From Alphaproteobacteria bacterium (GTDB lineage Bacteria > Pseudomonadota > Alphaproteobacteria > DSM-16000 > Inquilinaceae): a stretch of 64,000 nucleotides of DNA. Under the pieces are notes generated by a model. It saw nothing but the letters and a program-made list of their open reading frames with translations, had not been told where the DNA came from and made no database searches. Of this stretch, positions 26,779 through 35,440 are shown piece by piece. Location of the stretch: the NCBI GenBank assembly GCA_028277405.1, contig JANQGH010000013.1, positions 1-64,000 on the forward strand. Direction: 5' to 3'. Each line of letters begins with the position of its first letter. Positions within the stretch are counted from its first letter, which is position 1. The translations under genes were made by a program, and so were the position numbers.

Positions 26779-27705
26779 ATGGTGGACGACAGCCGAGACT
26801 CACAGGACCTTCCCCCCTTCCATTGGGCGGAGGAGACATGGCGCGGCATTGTCGGCCAAGTGCGTGCAGGCCGTCGGCTCGCGCCTGACATTTGGCCGGA
26901 CGGCGCGCGCTGTGCGGTCGCCCTGTCGTTCGACTGCGACCACGAGACGTTTGAGCTCGGCGCCGGCGGGCGAGCGATCGGGCGCCTGGGCTGGGGCGAG
27001 TATGGCCGCCGTGTCGGTGTGCCGCGCATCCTGGACGTGCTGGCCCACCACGATGTTCCGGCCAGCTTTTTCGTGCCGGCGGTGGCGGCGCTGATTGGTC
27101 CGGACGAGCCCAGGCGCATTGTCGAGGCAGGCCACGAGGTCGGCGTTCATGGCTGGATCCATGAGAGCAATGCGACCCTGTCGGCGTTCGAGGAGCGCGA
27201 GATGCTGCTGCGCGCCCGCGCGACGCTGGCCGACCTGACCGGACGCGAACCGGTGGGCCACCGCGCGGCACATTGGGATCTCAGCCCCAACACGGCGCGG
27301 CTGGTCGCGGAGCTGGGGTTTCTCTACGACAGCTCCATGATGGCCGATGAAGATTGCTACGAAATCATGATCGAGGGCGAGCCCTCCGGGCTGGTTGAGA
27401 TCCCGGTCGACTGGGTACGCGACGACGCCGTCTATCTGATGTTCAACCGCACGCCGCCGACACGGCCCTACACCTCGCCCGACTCGGTGCTGGACATCTT
27501 CCGCCGCGAGTTCGATGGCGCCTTCGATGCGGGCGGCCTCTGCCAGTTGGTGATGCATCCGTTCGTGATCGGCTATCGCTCGCGCATCTGGATCTTGGAC
27601 GCCCTGATCACGCACGCCCGATCGCGGGGCAAGGTCTGGTTCGCCACCCATGAACAGATCGCCCGCCATGCGCGCGCGGCGTGCGGCTTGGAGTCGACGG
27701 GCTAA
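26779..27705 (+). CDS. Polysaccharide-deacetylase-like (PuuE/peptidoglycan deacetylase type) hydrolase, 308 aa
   Basis: NodB-type deformed barrel: SFDCDHE (Asp pair), HGWIHES (metal His pair) and HRAAHW. The lack of a signal peptide and the family shape resemble cytoplasmic allantoinase-like PuuE proteins or D-aminoacyl/peptidoglycan deacetylases that open amide bonds in small molecules. ATG 26779 has AAGAAGGGG upstream; an earlier ATG at 26608 adds a poorly conserved stretch. It is followed by the cupin-HTH regulator, 97 bases later. Likely removes an acyl or amide group from a small substrate. Confidence 0.82.
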   Translation: MVDDSRDSQDLPPFHWAEETWRGIVGQVRAGRRLAPDIWPDGARCAVALSFDCDHETFELGAGGRAIGRLGWGEYGRRVGVPRILDVLAHHDVPASFFVPAVAALIGPDEPRRIVEAGHEVGVHGWIHESNATLSAFEEREMLLRARATLADLTGREPVGHRAAHWDLSPNTARLVAELGFLYDSSMMADEDCYEIMIEGEPSGLVEIPVDWVRDDAVYLMFNRTPPTRPYTSPDSVLDIFRREFDGAFDAGGLCQLVMHPFVIGYRSRIWILDALITHARSRGKVWFATHEQIARHARAACGLESTG

Positions 27706-27776
27706 GCCGAACGAGACAAGAGGAGCGCCTCTCACACAGGCGTGTTCTGGTGCAACCGGCTCAATTCATCTATGTT

Positions 27777-27803
27777 GTTTTAGTCAGGTCTAAAAAACTT
27801 TAG
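27777..27803. promoter_or_regulatory. Nested TTTAG/CTAAA inverted repeats before the cupin regulator
   Basis: TTTTAG (27778-27783) pairs with CTAAAA (27790-27795), and CTAAA (27790-27794) pairs again with TTTAG (27799-27803) across AAAC. The region is strongly AT-rich against a GC-rich background. The arrangement fits a self-regulating HTH protein that binds just upstream of its own start. Confidence 0.55.
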
Positions 27804-27820
27804 TGATTTGGAGCGATCCC

Positions 27821-28429
27821 ATTTCCACCCAGTCCTCCATTGCCACCCCGACCGATGCCCCGCAAATGGGTGGCCTGATTAGGGCGCGCAGACGCGAGCT
27901 CAACATGACGCTCCAAGAGGTTTGCGACGCTGCCGAAATCTCGGGCGGTTACCTCAGCCAGGTCGAGCGCGATCTGGCCGTCCCGACGATCACCACCCTG
28001 TCCCGCATCGCCGGTGCCCTCGGCGTTACCCTGGAGTTCTTCATCGCGCGTCCGAAGCCGACCGACTGCGTCACGCACAGCGACAGACGACAGCGATTCG
28101 CGATCGGCGGGTCGGAAATCCACTACGAACGTCTGGGTGCGGAGTTCGCCGGCCATGTGCTGTCCAGCTTCATCATGACCATTCCCCCCGGCTACCGGTC
28201 GGAGCGGGTAACCCATGGCGGCGAAGAGACGTTCTTCATCATGGACGGGCGTTTGGATCTGTCGCTGGACGACCACGAGATCAGTTTGAAGGCTGGCGAC
28301 AGCGCCCATTACAAGGCCAATCGGCTGCATGGCTGGTCGAACCCCGGCCCCGTCCCGGCCCACGTCTTGTGGACCGGGACAATGGATCTGTTTCGCGACC
28401 CCATCAGCAGCATTGCGGACGACGACTGA
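27821..28429 (+). CDS. HTH-cupin transcriptional regulator (XRE type), possible AUU start, 202 aa
   Basis: An XRE helix-turn-helix (LIRARRRELNMTLQEVCDAAEISGGYLSQVERDLAVPTITTLSRIAGALGV) precedes a cupin sensor (RSERVTHGGEETFFIMDGRLDL, GDSAHYKANRLHGWSNPG with metal-type His). The start is unclear: GTG 27803 lies in the operator with no Shine-Dalgarno; ATG 27866 also has none; ATT 27821 sits seven bases after TTTGGAG and would give ISTQSS, which resembles a usual MSTQSS. It converges with the M24 gene and may control the deacetylase upstream or the Dpp operon. Confidence 0.75.
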   Translation: MSTQSSIATPTDAPQMGGLIRARRRELNMTLQEVCDAAEISGGYLSQVERDLAVPTITTLSRIAGALGVTLEFFIARPKPTDCVTHSDRRQRFAIGGSEIHYERLGAEFAGHVLSSFIMTIPPGYRSERVTHGGEETFFIMDGRLDLSLDDHEISLKAGDSAHYKANRLHGWSNPGPVPAHVLWTGTMDLFRDPISSIADDD

Positions 28430-28479
28430 CGCTTTTGTTGTCGACGCATCCATCGAAGCGGCGCCGTCCCCTATTCCTC

Positions 28480-29628
28480 CTATTCGATGACGATCAGATC
28501 CTGAAAGCCACTGGTCAGGGCCTCGCCGCCACCGGGTCGCGCGACGATGCAGTCCTCGACCCGGGCGCTGACACCGCCATCCTGGAAGATCGAGGGTTCG
28601 ATGGTGAAGATCATGCCTTCGCGAACCTCGGTCGTGTCGCCCTTGGTCAGGAACGGCGGCTCGTGGACGTCCCAGCCGATCGCGTGGCCCAACCGATGGC
28701 GAAAGGCGGGGCCGTAGCCCGCATCCTCCAGCACATCGCGCGCGGCCTTGTCGACGGCCTCGCAGGTCACGGCACCCGCTTTCAGCGCTTCGATCCCCGC
28801 ACGTTGGCTGTCCATGATCAGCTTGTGCACCAGCACCTGTTCGTCGCTGGGTGCGCCGAAGCAGACGGTGCGGCCGAAATCGTAGCACATGCCGTCATGC
28901 ACGGCGCCGAAGTCGAACAGCACGGACACCGGCGGCGTCAGCTTGCGCGGCCAGCTTTCCAGCTTGTTGCCGAAACACAGCGGATGGTTCGGCCCGGTAT
29001 TGTAGAGTGAGGTGGTGAAGGACGGCCCTAGTGAACCGTGCCTTTTCATCTGATAATCGACCTCCGAGCTGACATCCAGCTCGGTCATGCCGATCTTCAG
29101 ATTGCCGACCACGGCGGCGAAGGCCTGTTCGGTGATCGCACCGGCCTCGCGCAGCTTCTCGATCTCGTCGTCATCCTTGATCACCCGCAGTTCGCGCAGG
29201 ATTGCCGTGCCGGAGACGAAGCGGGCGCCCGGACACAGGGTTTGCAACTCCATCAGCGATTCCGCCTCCGCGTCGTCGCTGGTCGCGATGCGCGGCGCAT
29301 CCGGCAAGCCGATCTCGGCCAGGATGCCCTTGACCATTTCGACCGGGTCGTCCCAGTCGCCCAGCACCCGGACATCCAGCCCGTCAAGACCCTCGGGCGT
29401 GCCGAACTCGACCGTCATGCGCGGCAAGGTCAGGATCGGAGCCCGGCCCGGCGCCAGCCAGGCGCCTTCCAGCCAGTTGCCCGGATGCAGGTTGCGGCCA
29501 TAGTTCGGAATGTCGCGGTGAATGCCCGTCAGATAATCCAGATCCGTGCCGATCGGAAAGAAGACCAGGTCGGCCCTGCCCTCGATCAGCGTTTGGAATC
29601 TGGTCATCCGGTCTTGGTAACTGGCCAT
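28480..29628 (-). CDS. M24-family metallopeptidase (Xaa-Pro dipeptidase-like), 382 aa
   Basis: The pita-bread domain keeps all five metal ligands: the two Asp in LFDFGAVHDGMCYDFGRT, His in HRLGHAIGWDVHE, Glu in FTIEPS and Glu in ARVEDCIV. The creatinase-like N-domain is residues 1-150. So it should be an active di-metal amidohydrolase/peptidase rather than creatinase, which lacks the metal set. Its ATG is 25 bases inside the end of the DppF-type gene, with GGAGAG upstream, so it is tied to the peptide importer and probably cleaves the imported peptide or acyl-amino acid. Confidence 0.87.
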   Translation of the reverse strand: MASYQDRMTRFQTLIEGRADLVFFPIGTDLDYLTGIHRDIPNYGRNLHPGNWLEGAWLAPGRAPILTLPRMTVEFGTPEGLDGLDVRVLGDWDDPVEMVKGILAEIGLPDAPRIATSDDAEAESLMELQTLCPGARFVSGTAILRELRVIKDDDEIEKLREAGAITEQAFAAVVGNLKIGMTELDVSSEVDYQMKRHGSLGPSFTTSLYNTGPNHPLCFGNKLESWPRKLTPPVSVLFDFGAVHDGMCYDFGRTVCFGAPSDEQVLVHKLIMDSQRAGIEALKAGAVTCEAVDKAARDVLEDAGYGPAFRHRLGHAIGWDVHEPPFLTKGDTTEVREGMIFTIEPSIFQDGGVSARVEDCIVARPGGGEALTSGFQDLIVIE

Positions 29629-30677
29629 TCAGTGCTCTCCTTGGCAACGGGTGGGGCAACGGTTGACGTTTCGGGAACGAGGTGACAGGCCGCACTTCGG
29701 CCGGGCGCGATGCGGCGCAGTTTCGGCGCCTCCACGCGGCAGCGATCCTGCGCCAGCGGGCAGCGCGGATGGAAATGGCAGCCCTTGGGCGGGTCGAGCG
29801 GCGACGGAATGTCGCCTTCGATGGGATTGTAGACCACGCGCCGTCGGTCGAGCCGGGGCACACCCTCGATCAAGGCACGCGAATAGGGGTGCTGCGGGTC
29901 GGTAAAGATCTCCGCCGCCGGGCCGCTTTCGACGATCCGCCCCAGATACATGACCAGAATGCGGTCGGCGATATGCTCGACGACGCCGAGGTCGTGGCTG
30001 ATGAACACGTAAGTCAGGCCGAACTCGTCGCGCAGATCCATGAACAGGTTGATGATCTGGGCCTGGATCGAGACATCGAGGGCCGAGACGGCCTCGTCGC
30101 AGACCAGGATCTCGGGCTTTACGGCAAGGGCGCGGGCGATGCCGATGCGCTGGCGCTGGCCGCCGGAAAACTGGTGGGCGAACCGGTCGCGATAGGCCGG
30201 GTCGATGCCGCAGCGCTCCATCAGGTCCGCGACATAGCGCTCCAGACCGTCTCGGTCGACGATGCGATGGACGCGCGGCGCCTCGCCGATCAGGTCCGTC
30301 ACGCGCTTGCGCGGGTTGAGGGACGAGAACGGATCCTGGAAGATCATTTGCAGGTCCAGGGCCCGGGGTGCCTTACCCGGCTCGTCGCGCTTGGCCACAC
30401 GGGCGCCGCGCGCCTCGCCATCGACCAGGATCGTGCCCTCGCTCGGCTCCAGCAGGCCCGCGATCATGCGGCCCAGGGTGGATTTGCCGCAGCCGGATTC
30501 GCCGACGACGCCCAGCACTTCGCCGCGATTGAGCACGAAGCTGACATCATCGACCGCGAGCACCTGCGGGCGCGGCTTGGCCAGCCCGATGGCGGCCAGC
30601 CCACGGGCGATAAAATCGCCCTTGCTGCCAAACCGTTTGCTGACGTTTTCCACCGTGAGCATCGGGGCTTCGGTCAT
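29604..30677 (-). CDS. Dipeptide/oligopeptide ABC transporter ATPase (DppF type), 357 aa
   Basis: Walker A GESGCGKST, signature FSGGQRQRIGIARAL, Walker B ILVCDEAVSALDVSIQAQ, His in ISHDLGVVEHIAD. The C-terminal oligopeptide/dipeptide region HPYSRALIEGVP plus the Cys-rich GCHFHPRCPLAQDRC, which in this family carries an iron-sulphur or metal-like motif, is complete. Start overlaps the DppD stop by ATGA. It extends over the M24 gene start at its 3' end. Confidence 0.88.
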   Translation of the reverse strand: MTEAPMLTVENVSKRFGSKGDFIARGLAAIGLAKPRPQVLAVDDVSFVLNRGEVLGVVGESGCGKSTLGRMIAGLLEPSEGTILVDGEARGARVAKRDEPGKAPRALDLQMIFQDPFSSLNPRKRVTDLIGEAPRVHRIVDRDGLERYVADLMERCGIDPAYRDRFAHQFSGGQRQRIGIARALAVKPEILVCDEAVSALDVSIQAQIINLFMDLRDEFGLTYVFISHDLGVVEHIADRILVMYLGRIVESGPAAEIFTDPQHPYSRALIEGVPRLDRRRVVYNPIEGDIPSPLDPPKGCHFHPRCPLAQDRCRVEAPKLRRIAPGRSAACHLVPETSTVAPPVAKESTEWPVTKTG

Positions 30678-31648
30678 GCCGTTGCCTCGGTCAGCGGATG
30701 GATGCAGCGCACCTTTCGCGCGGGCCCGATGTCGTGTAACTCCTGCGGCGCACGACAGGCATCTGTGGCGCGGGAACAGCGCGGCCGGAAGGCGCAGCCC
30801 TCGGGCAGGCTGGTCAGCGCCGGCATTCGGCCGGGGATCTGGTTAAGCCGGCGGCCGCGCCGCCCCCGGGACGGCACCGAGTCCATCAGGCCGGCCGTAT
30901 AGGGATGGGCCGGGTTGTCGAGCACGTCATCGACCGGCCCGACCTCCACCAAACGGCCGGCATACATCACCGCGATCCGGTCCGCGATGCCGGCGACCAC
31001 CGCGAGGTCATGGGTGATCCAGATCAGCGCCGTGCCCCGCTCGCGGCAAAGCCGCTGCACCAAGGCGAGGATCTGGCCCTGGATGGTTACGTCGAGAGCT
31101 GTCGTCGGCTCATCCGCGATGATCAGATCAGGCTGGTGCAGGAGCGCAATGGCGATGGCCACGCGCTGGCGCATGCCGCCGGAAAGCTGGTGCGGATAGG
31201 CGCGCAGGCGCTCCTCCGGCGACGGTATGCCGACCTCGTCCAGCGCGGCGATGGATCGTGCCCTCGCCTCGGCCCTGGAGAGGCTCAGATGGGCGGCGAG
31301 CGCGTCGCGCATCTGGGTTTCGACCCGCAGGACCGGGTTCAGCGTCATCATCGGGTCCTGGAAGATCATGGCGATGTTCTGCCCGCGGATCCGGCGCATC
31401 GCCTCGCGCGAAAGATCCAGCACGTTCTCGCCATGCAGCAGCACCTCGCCCCCGACAACGCGGCCCGGCGGGCTGATCAGGCCATTGATCGAAAAGCCGG
31501 TCAGCGATTTGCCAGACCCGCTTTCGCCGACAAGACCCAGGATCTCGCCGCTGCCGACCGTCAGCGAGACGCCCTGCAACGCGCGCAGTTCGCCCCCTTC
31601 GGTGAAGAAGGACGTGTCGAGGTTGCGAAGTTCGAGGACATGGGTCAT
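30674..31648 (-). CDS. Dipeptide ABC transporter ATPase (DppD type), 324 aa
   Basis: Walker [10 protein letters not shown], signature [15 protein letters not shown], Walker [20 protein letters not shown], then [13 protein letters not shown] and [15 protein letters not shown] at the C-terminus. It forms the ATPase pair with the DppF-type gene. Four bases separate its start from the DppC stop. Confidence 0.88.
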   Translation of the reverse strand: MTHVLELRNLDTSFFTEGGELRALQGVSLTVGSGEILGLVGESGSGKSLTGFSINGLISPPGRVVGGEVLLHGENVLDLSREAMRRIRGQNIAMIFQDPMMTLNPVLRVETQMRDALAAHLSLSRAEARARSIAALDEVGIPSPEERLRAYPHQLSGGMRQRVAIAIALLHQPDLIIADEPTTALDVTIQGQILALVQRLCRERGTALIWITHDLAVVAGIADRIAVMYAGRLVEVGPVDDVLDNPAHPYTAGLMDSVPSRGRRGRRLNQIPGRMPALTSLPEGCAFRPRCSRATDACRAPQELHDIGPARKVRCIHPLTEATA

Positions 31649-31652
31649 CGAC

Positions 31653-32558
31653 TCACCGCCTCAAATGCGGGTTCAGAATGTCGCGCAACCGGTCGCCCAA
31701 AAGGTTGACGCTGACGATGATGGCCAACAGCACCAGCCCGGGCACGACGCTGATCCAATAGCGGCCCGATTGCAGATAGTCGAAGCCGTTGGAGATCAGC
31801 AGGCCCAGCGACGGGCGGGTCGGTGGCAAGCCCAGGCCTAAGAAGGACAAGGTCGCCTCCAGCGAGATGGCCGTGGCCATCTGCATGGTCGCGACAACGA
31901 GGATCGTGGGCAGGCAGTTCGGCAGGACGTGGCCCAGAAGAATGCGCACCCCGCCCAGACGCAGGCCGCGCGCGGCCTCGACATATTCGCGCGCGCCTTC
32001 CACCAGGGCGACACCGCGAACGGTGCGGGCGAAATACGCCCATTGAACCACGACCAGCGCAAAGATGATCTTGTCGACGCCGCGGCCTAAGATGACCAGC
32101 AGGATCAGCGCCACAAGGATGGTCGGAAAGCTGAGCTGCAGATCGACGATCCGCATCAGCACGGTTTCCGCCCAGCCCCGCCGATAGGCGGCGATCAGCC
32201 CCACCGTCGTGCCCACGATCAGGGCGAAGAAGCCCGACAGCAGGCCGACGATCAGGCTGATGCGGATGCCGTACAGGATGGCAGAGAGCATATCCCGCCC
32301 CTGCCCGTCGGTGCCGAGCCAATAAGTCATGCCGGTGAAGCTTTCGCTGCCCGGCGGCAAAAGGCTGTCGAGGATATCGACCTGCGCCAGATCGTACGGA
32401 TTTTGGGGCGCGATCCAAGGCGCCAGCAGCGCGGCGACACAGAAGAAGGCGAACACGAGCAGCGCGCCAACGGCCGTGGGTGACGCCAGAAAGCGCCTTA
32501 CGGCCAGGCGGAAATTGCTGGTCCGCGGGCCGGGTACGTCCTGCGCCAGATCGGTCAT
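31653..32558 (-). CDS. Dipeptide ABC transporter permease (DppC type), 301 aa
   Basis: Six transmembrane helices, with the cytoplasmic N-terminal arm FRLAVRRFLASPTAVGALLVFAFFCVAAL typical of DppC and an EAA loop VEGAREYVEAARGLRLGGVRILLGHVLPN. The start overlaps the DppB stop (ATGA at 32555-32558). Confidence 0.9.
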   Translation of the reverse strand: MTDLAQDVPGPRTSNFRLAVRRFLASPTAVGALLVFAFFCVAALLAPWIAPQNPYDLAQVDILDSLLPPGSESFTGMTYWLGTDGQGRDMLSAILYGIRISLIVGLLSGFFALIVGTTVGLIAAYRRGWAETVLMRIVDLQLSFPTILVALILLVILGRGVDKIIFALVVVQWAYFARTVRGVALVEGAREYVEAARGLRLGGVRILLGHVLPNCLPTILVVATMQMATAISLEATLSFLGLGLPPTRPSLGLLISNGFDYLQSGRYWISVVPGLVLLAIIVSVNLLGDRLRDILNPHLRR

Positions 32559-33532
32559 GCAGAGGCCGCGCCCAGCCGCACGCGCGGGTCAAGCAATGTG
32601 TAAAGGATGTCCACGAGCAGATTGAGGATCACGAACATGAACACCACGAAGATCAGGTAGGCGACGATCAAGGGCCGGTCGAGCACGGCGATGCCGTCGA
32701 TCAGCATCTTGCCGACACCGGGCCACGAAAAGATGGACTCCACCACCACGGCAAAGGCGATGATGCCGCCAAACTCCATGCCCAAGACCGTGACGATGGG
32801 GATCAGGATGTTCTTCATCACATGCAGGCTGAGCACGCGCCGTTCGCGCACGCCGTTGGCTCGGGCGAACTTGATGTAGTCGGAATACAGCACCTCGCGC
32901 ATGCCGGCCCGGGTCAGCCGGATCACCAAGGCCATCATGATCAACGACAGGGTGAAGGCGGGCAGGATCAAGTGGTGCAGGCCACTGAACGTAACAAAGC
33001 TGATATCGATGCCGAAGATCATCACCGTCTCGCCCCGGCCGACGGCCGGCATCCAGCCAAGCTGGACGGCAAAGACGACAATCATGATCAGCCCGATCCA
33101 GAAGACCGGCACCGAAAAGCTGATCATGGAAAAACCCATGATCAGCCGGCTGGAAAACGCGTCGGGTTTCAGCCCGGCACGCATGCCCAGCGGTAAGCCG
33201 ATGGCCAGCGCCATCAGCAAGGCCATTACCGCCAGCTCCAGGGTGGCGGGCAGACGCTCGAAAATCAGGTCAAGCGTCGGCACCCCATGGGTGAAGGAAT
33301 TGCCCAGGTCGCCCCGGACAAGATTCCCCATGAAAACCAGATACTGCTCCCACACCGGCCGATCGAGACCGAGATCGGCGATGATGCGGGCGAGACACTC
33401 TTGATCGCATTCCGACGAGGCGAAGATGTAGACCGGATTGCCGATCACATTGACCCCGAAGAACACCAGCACGGTCATCACGATCAGGACCAGCAGGGCC
33501 TGCAGGATGCGCCGCAGGATGAACTCGGCCAT
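32555..33532 (-). CDS. Dipeptide ABC transporter permease (DppB type), 325 aa
   Basis: Begins MAEFILRRILQALLVLIVMTVLVFFGV, as DppB proteins do, and has the EAA loop YIKFARANGVRERRVLSLHVMKN. Forms the channel with the DppC-type permease. It starts 37 bases after the binding-protein stop; no strong hairpin is visible in that gap, in contrast to two other importers in this window. Confidence 0.9.
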   Translation of the reverse strand: MAEFILRRILQALLVLIVMTVLVFFGVNVIGNPVYIFASSECDQECLARIIADLGLDRPVWEQYLVFMGNLVRGDLGNSFTHGVPTLDLIFERLPATLELAVMALLMALAIGLPLGMRAGLKPDAFSSRLIMGFSMISFSVPVFWIGLIMIVVFAVQLGWMPAVGRGETVMIFGIDISFVTFSGLHHLILPAFTLSLIMMALVIRLTRAGMREVLYSDYIKFARANGVRERRVLSLHVMKNILIPIVTVLGMEFGGIIAFAVVVESIFSWPGVGKMLIDGIAVLDRPLIVAYLIFVVFMFVILNLLVDILYTLLDPRVRLGAASA

Positions 33533-33569
33533 TCAATCTTCGCCTCGACGGTTTGCGTGCGAGCCTGGA

Positions 33570-35177
33570 CTATTCGACGCGGTTGACCTCGATCGCCAAG
33601 GTCCGCTCATTGGTGCGGGGCTCGTGCACCAGATCACTGCTCATGGCCCAGTTGTTGACCTGAAAGTGAAGCGGAATGTAGGCGTAGTCATCCATGCCGA
33701 TCTGGATGGCCTCTTGCAGGATCGCCAGACGCTCTTCCGGATCGATCGTCTGCTTGGCCAGCACCGACCGCGCATCGATCGCCGGGTTGGAATAGCGCCC
33801 GAAATTGCCATTCCCGCCGCCGGTCGCCGCATTATAGGTCTCAAGCGTGCCCGAGACCGTATAGGTCGCCTCGCCGGCCACCGTGCCCCAACCGGTCATC
33901 GATACCGAGAATTCCGGCACGTCGAAGCCCGGCATCGTCAACTCGTCACCGCGAATGAGGCGCGAGAAGAAGATGTTGCGCGGCATGGCGTCCACTTCCG
34001 TGGTGATGCCGATACGGCTCCACATCTGGGCGACCGCCTCCAGGATGCGCGAATCGTTGATGTAGCGGTCGTTCGGCCCGTGCAGCGTGATCTGGAACCC
34101 GTCGCCATAGCCCGCCTCTTCCAAAAGCGCCATGGCGGCTTCCGGATCATAGGGATCGGCCTCAAGCTCATCGACATAACCGAAGAAGCCGGGCGGCACG
34201 ATGTTGCGCGTGGGCAGCGAGGCCCCGCCCATAATCCGGTCGCGGATCGCATCGCGGTTGATCGCCAGGCTCATCGCGCGGCGGACGCGCCAGTCGCGCA
34301 TCGGGTTCGGCACCATGACGTTGCCGTCATTGTCGCGAATGAACTCCTCGACATGCCGGTAGCTGGGCATGATGTAGATCAGCCGGTCGGACGGGATGGT
34401 CGACACGGTGAAATCCGGGTTCTCTTCAAGCTGCGGCAGGTCGATGGTCGGCGGATAGTCGATCATGTCGACATCGCCGTTCAAAAGCGCCGCCAGACGC
34501 GCGGAATCCTGCCCGACGGGCCGGAAGACGACCTGATCCCATTGGACGTCACCGCCCCACCAGTTGGGATTGCGCACGACGGAGACGCGGTTACCCGGGT
34601 CGAACTCCTCAAATATGAACGGACCGGTGCCGATGGCGGCCTGGCCACTGTTGAAGTCGACGGAGGCCGTGACGCCTTCGGCGGCATGCTGCGCGACGAT
34701 CGGCACCATGGCGAGGTCTTCCGCCACCGTCGGATAGGGACCGTCGGTGTAGATGTGCACCGTGTAGTCGTCGATCATCTCCCACGTCTTGCCGCCCTTC
34801 TCCAAGGTGAAGGCCGGGCTGGCCGGGGCGCCGGAGATGCCGCCGCGCAGACGGTCCATCGAGAAGATGACGTCCTCGGCGGTGAACGGCTCGCCATCAT
34901 GCCAGGTGACGCCTTCGCGCAGCCGGAACTCCCACGTGGTGTCGTCCAGCGGCTCCCACGAGACCGCCAGGCCCGGCACGGGCTGCGAGGCCGAATCGAG
35001 CGCCACCATGCGTTCGAAGATGTGTTCCTGAACCTGAAGATCCGCCGAAAGCTGGGTCCAGTGCGGGTCGAGCGAGCTTGCTTCCGATCGCACGCCGATC
35101 GTCAGCACCTCCTGCGCGACCCCGGGCGTTGCGGCAAGCAACACCGCGGCCATCAGGCCGACTAACCATTTTTTCAT
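33570..35177 (-). CDS. ABC transporter solute-binding protein, family 5 (DppA type), 535 aa
   Basis: A Sec signal (KKWLVGLMAAVLLAATPGVAQ) precedes a family 5 receptor: EASSLDPHWTQ, LREGVTWHDGEPFTAEDVIFSMDRL, and AMSLAINRDAIRDRI. Ligands of the family include di- and oligopeptides, opines and related amino compounds. A good GAGGGACACG ribosome-binding sequence stands before ATG 35177. It heads the dppABCDF-M24 operon and lies downstream of an IclR-type core at 35332-35345. Confidence 0.9.
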   Translation of the reverse strand: MKKWLVGLMAAVLLAATPGVAQEVLTIGVRSEASSLDPHWTQLSADLQVQEHIFERMVALDSASQPVPGLAVSWEPLDDTTWEFRLREGVTWHDGEPFTAEDVIFSMDRLRGGISGAPASPAFTLEKGGKTWEMIDDYTVHIYTDGPYPTVAEDLAMVPIVAQHAAEGVTASVDFNSGQAAIGTGPFIFEEFDPGNRVSVVRNPNWWGGDVQWDQVVFRPVGQDSARLAALLNGDVDMIDYPPTIDLPQLEENPDFTVSTIPSDRLIYIMPSYRHVEEFIRDNDGNVMVPNPMRDWRVRRAMSLAINRDAIRDRIMGGASLPTRNIVPPGFFGYVDELEADPYDPEAAMALLEEAGYGDGFQITLHGPNDRYINDSRILEAVAQMWSRIGITTEVDAMPRNIFFSRLIRGDELTMPGFDVPEFSVSMTGWGTVAGEATYTVSGTLETYNAATGGGNGNFGRYSNPAIDARSVLAKQTIDPEERLAILQEAIQIGMDDYAYIPLHFQVNNWAMSSDLVHEPRTNERTLAIEVNRVE

Positions 35178-35331
35178 ACTCGTGTCCCTCCGTGTTGACC
35201 GGCGCCCAACGTCGCTGAGGCGCGCTGGGGGTCGGGTTTTTTGTCAGGCTCAGGGCCTGCCAAATTCGTTGTTCTCCCAGTAAAAAAAATTTACTGTCCA
35301 TTTACCGGCATGTCCACAACATACGACTATG

Positions 35332-35345
35332 CGAACGAATGTTCG
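35332..35345. promoter_or_regulatory. IclR-type operator core upstream of dppA-like operon
   Basis: CGAAC-GAAT-GTTCG, same geometry as at 9540 and 14291. It lies 155 bases before the dppA-like start, in the 263-bp gap between the oxidase stop (35441) and the dppA start (35177). The rest of the gap is AT-rich near 35281-35300 and otherwise shows nothing recognisable. Confidence 0.6.
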
Positions 35346-35440
35346 ACAAGCTGCAGGTGCTGAAACCGGGTATGGACGTGCGGACGAACCGACAATTGGA
35401 CTGGCGGCTGCCGGCCACGATCGCGGCCAGAATTCTGACG

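Noticed and set aside
28480-29628. Creatinase, feeding sarcosine to the neighbouring DadA-type oxidases
   Set aside because: All five M24 metal ligands are intact, whereas creatinase has lost them; a metallopeptidase is more likely.
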